Shown here piece after piece: positions 22,786-22,895 of a DNA stretch of 22,895 nucleotides (the stretch's first letter is position 1; each line of letters opens with the position of its first letter). The position numbers and the translations under genes are program-made. The stretch is from positions 1 through 22,895 of the forward strand of contig JAICKM010000020.1 in assembly GCA_025927935.1 (NCBI GenBank). The letters run 5' to 3'. Origin of the DNA: Chloroflexia bacterium. Lineage in GTDB: Bacteria; Chloroflexota; Chloroflexia; QHBQ01; JADMIH01. The notes beneath the pieces were generated by a model that saw nothing but the letters and a program-made list of their open reading frames with translations, ran no database searches and was not told the DNA's origin.

Positions 22786-22895
22786 TCAGACCGGGCGCCG
22801 GGGCAGGCTGCGGCCATAGCGGCCGCGCAGATCGTTCCAGCGCACCCGAAGCACGTCGGTGAGCAGACGCAGTGGGTCGCGCAGCGGGTTAACTA
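22786..22895 (-). CDS. 3' end of an unidentified gene (partial)
   Basis: An open frame enters from the right edge and runs 35 codons to a TGA (22788-22786). It would encode a C-terminus reading NPLRDPLRLLTDVLRVRW, then NDLRGRYGRSLPRRPV. Third codon positions are mostly G or C, as in the surrounding genes, and no other frame there is open through the edge with similar bias. Too short to identify. Confidence 0.4.
   Translation of the reverse strand, partial: VNPLRDPLRLLTDVLRVRWNDLRGRYGRSLPRRPV

Overview
The window is GC-rich, densely coding bacterial DNA with no rRNA, tRNA, CRISPR array or transposase that I could recognise. The best guess for the host is a member of the Chloroflexota. The evidence is the secreted WGRTD/YFDKSRMEIN family at 18176-19165 (which I know from memory as common in that phylum), large secreted proteins with Thr/Pro/Ala linkers and C-terminal SLH anchors, a TadE-TadE-TadG gene trio next to such proteins, and several families of dispersed palindromic repeats. 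This placement is inference and could not be tested by search.

Layout. 1-637 holds the 3' end of rnhB (RNase HII) and the coupled yraN. 638-1289 is gene-free and holds a palindromic repeat, a perfect sigma70-type promoter and a leader of about 450 nt with a possible small upstream ORF. 1290-6185 encodes two secreted proteins on the + strand: a propeller-like protein with a 220-residue Thr-Pro linker, and a zinc carboxypeptidase (M14) with three SLH domains. 6326-8295 is murI (glutamate racemase) overlapped by a DUF1786-type ASKHA-fold gene. 8437-13747 on the - strand reads TadE, TadE, TadG, then a Kelch-like SLH protein. 13748-14496 is gene-free and full of inverted repeats. 14497-17130 (- strand) holds a stand-alone sufB and galE. 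17452-20208 (+ strand) holds a family 2 glycosyltransferase, the secreted Chloroflexota-type protein and an LLM-class flavin oxidoreductase. 20277-21670 (- strand) is an ECF sigma factor and its zinc-finger membrane anti-sigma factor. 21892-22632 (- strand) is a membrane-anchored M23 peptidase. A fragment of another - strand gene runs off the right edge.

How the genes fit together. Most of the window concerns the cell envelope: precursor supply (murI, galE), glycan transfer (family 2 glycosyltransferase), peptidoglycan cutting (M23), S-layer-anchored surface proteins (two SLH proteins), pseudopilin-like TadE/TadG proteins and an envelope-type ECF sigma/anti-sigma pair. The sigma gene has a GGAACTT-N19-GTCTAT promoter-like element just upstream, suggesting autoregulation.

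No clearly new defence or mobile system is visible. The observations most worth following are the leader/uORF at 802-1293, heptamer repeats that supply the coding ends of two convergent genes, rearranged palindromic repeats, the SLH-anchored carboxypeptidase, and the TadEEG-Kelch-SLH cluster without secretion-machine genes.
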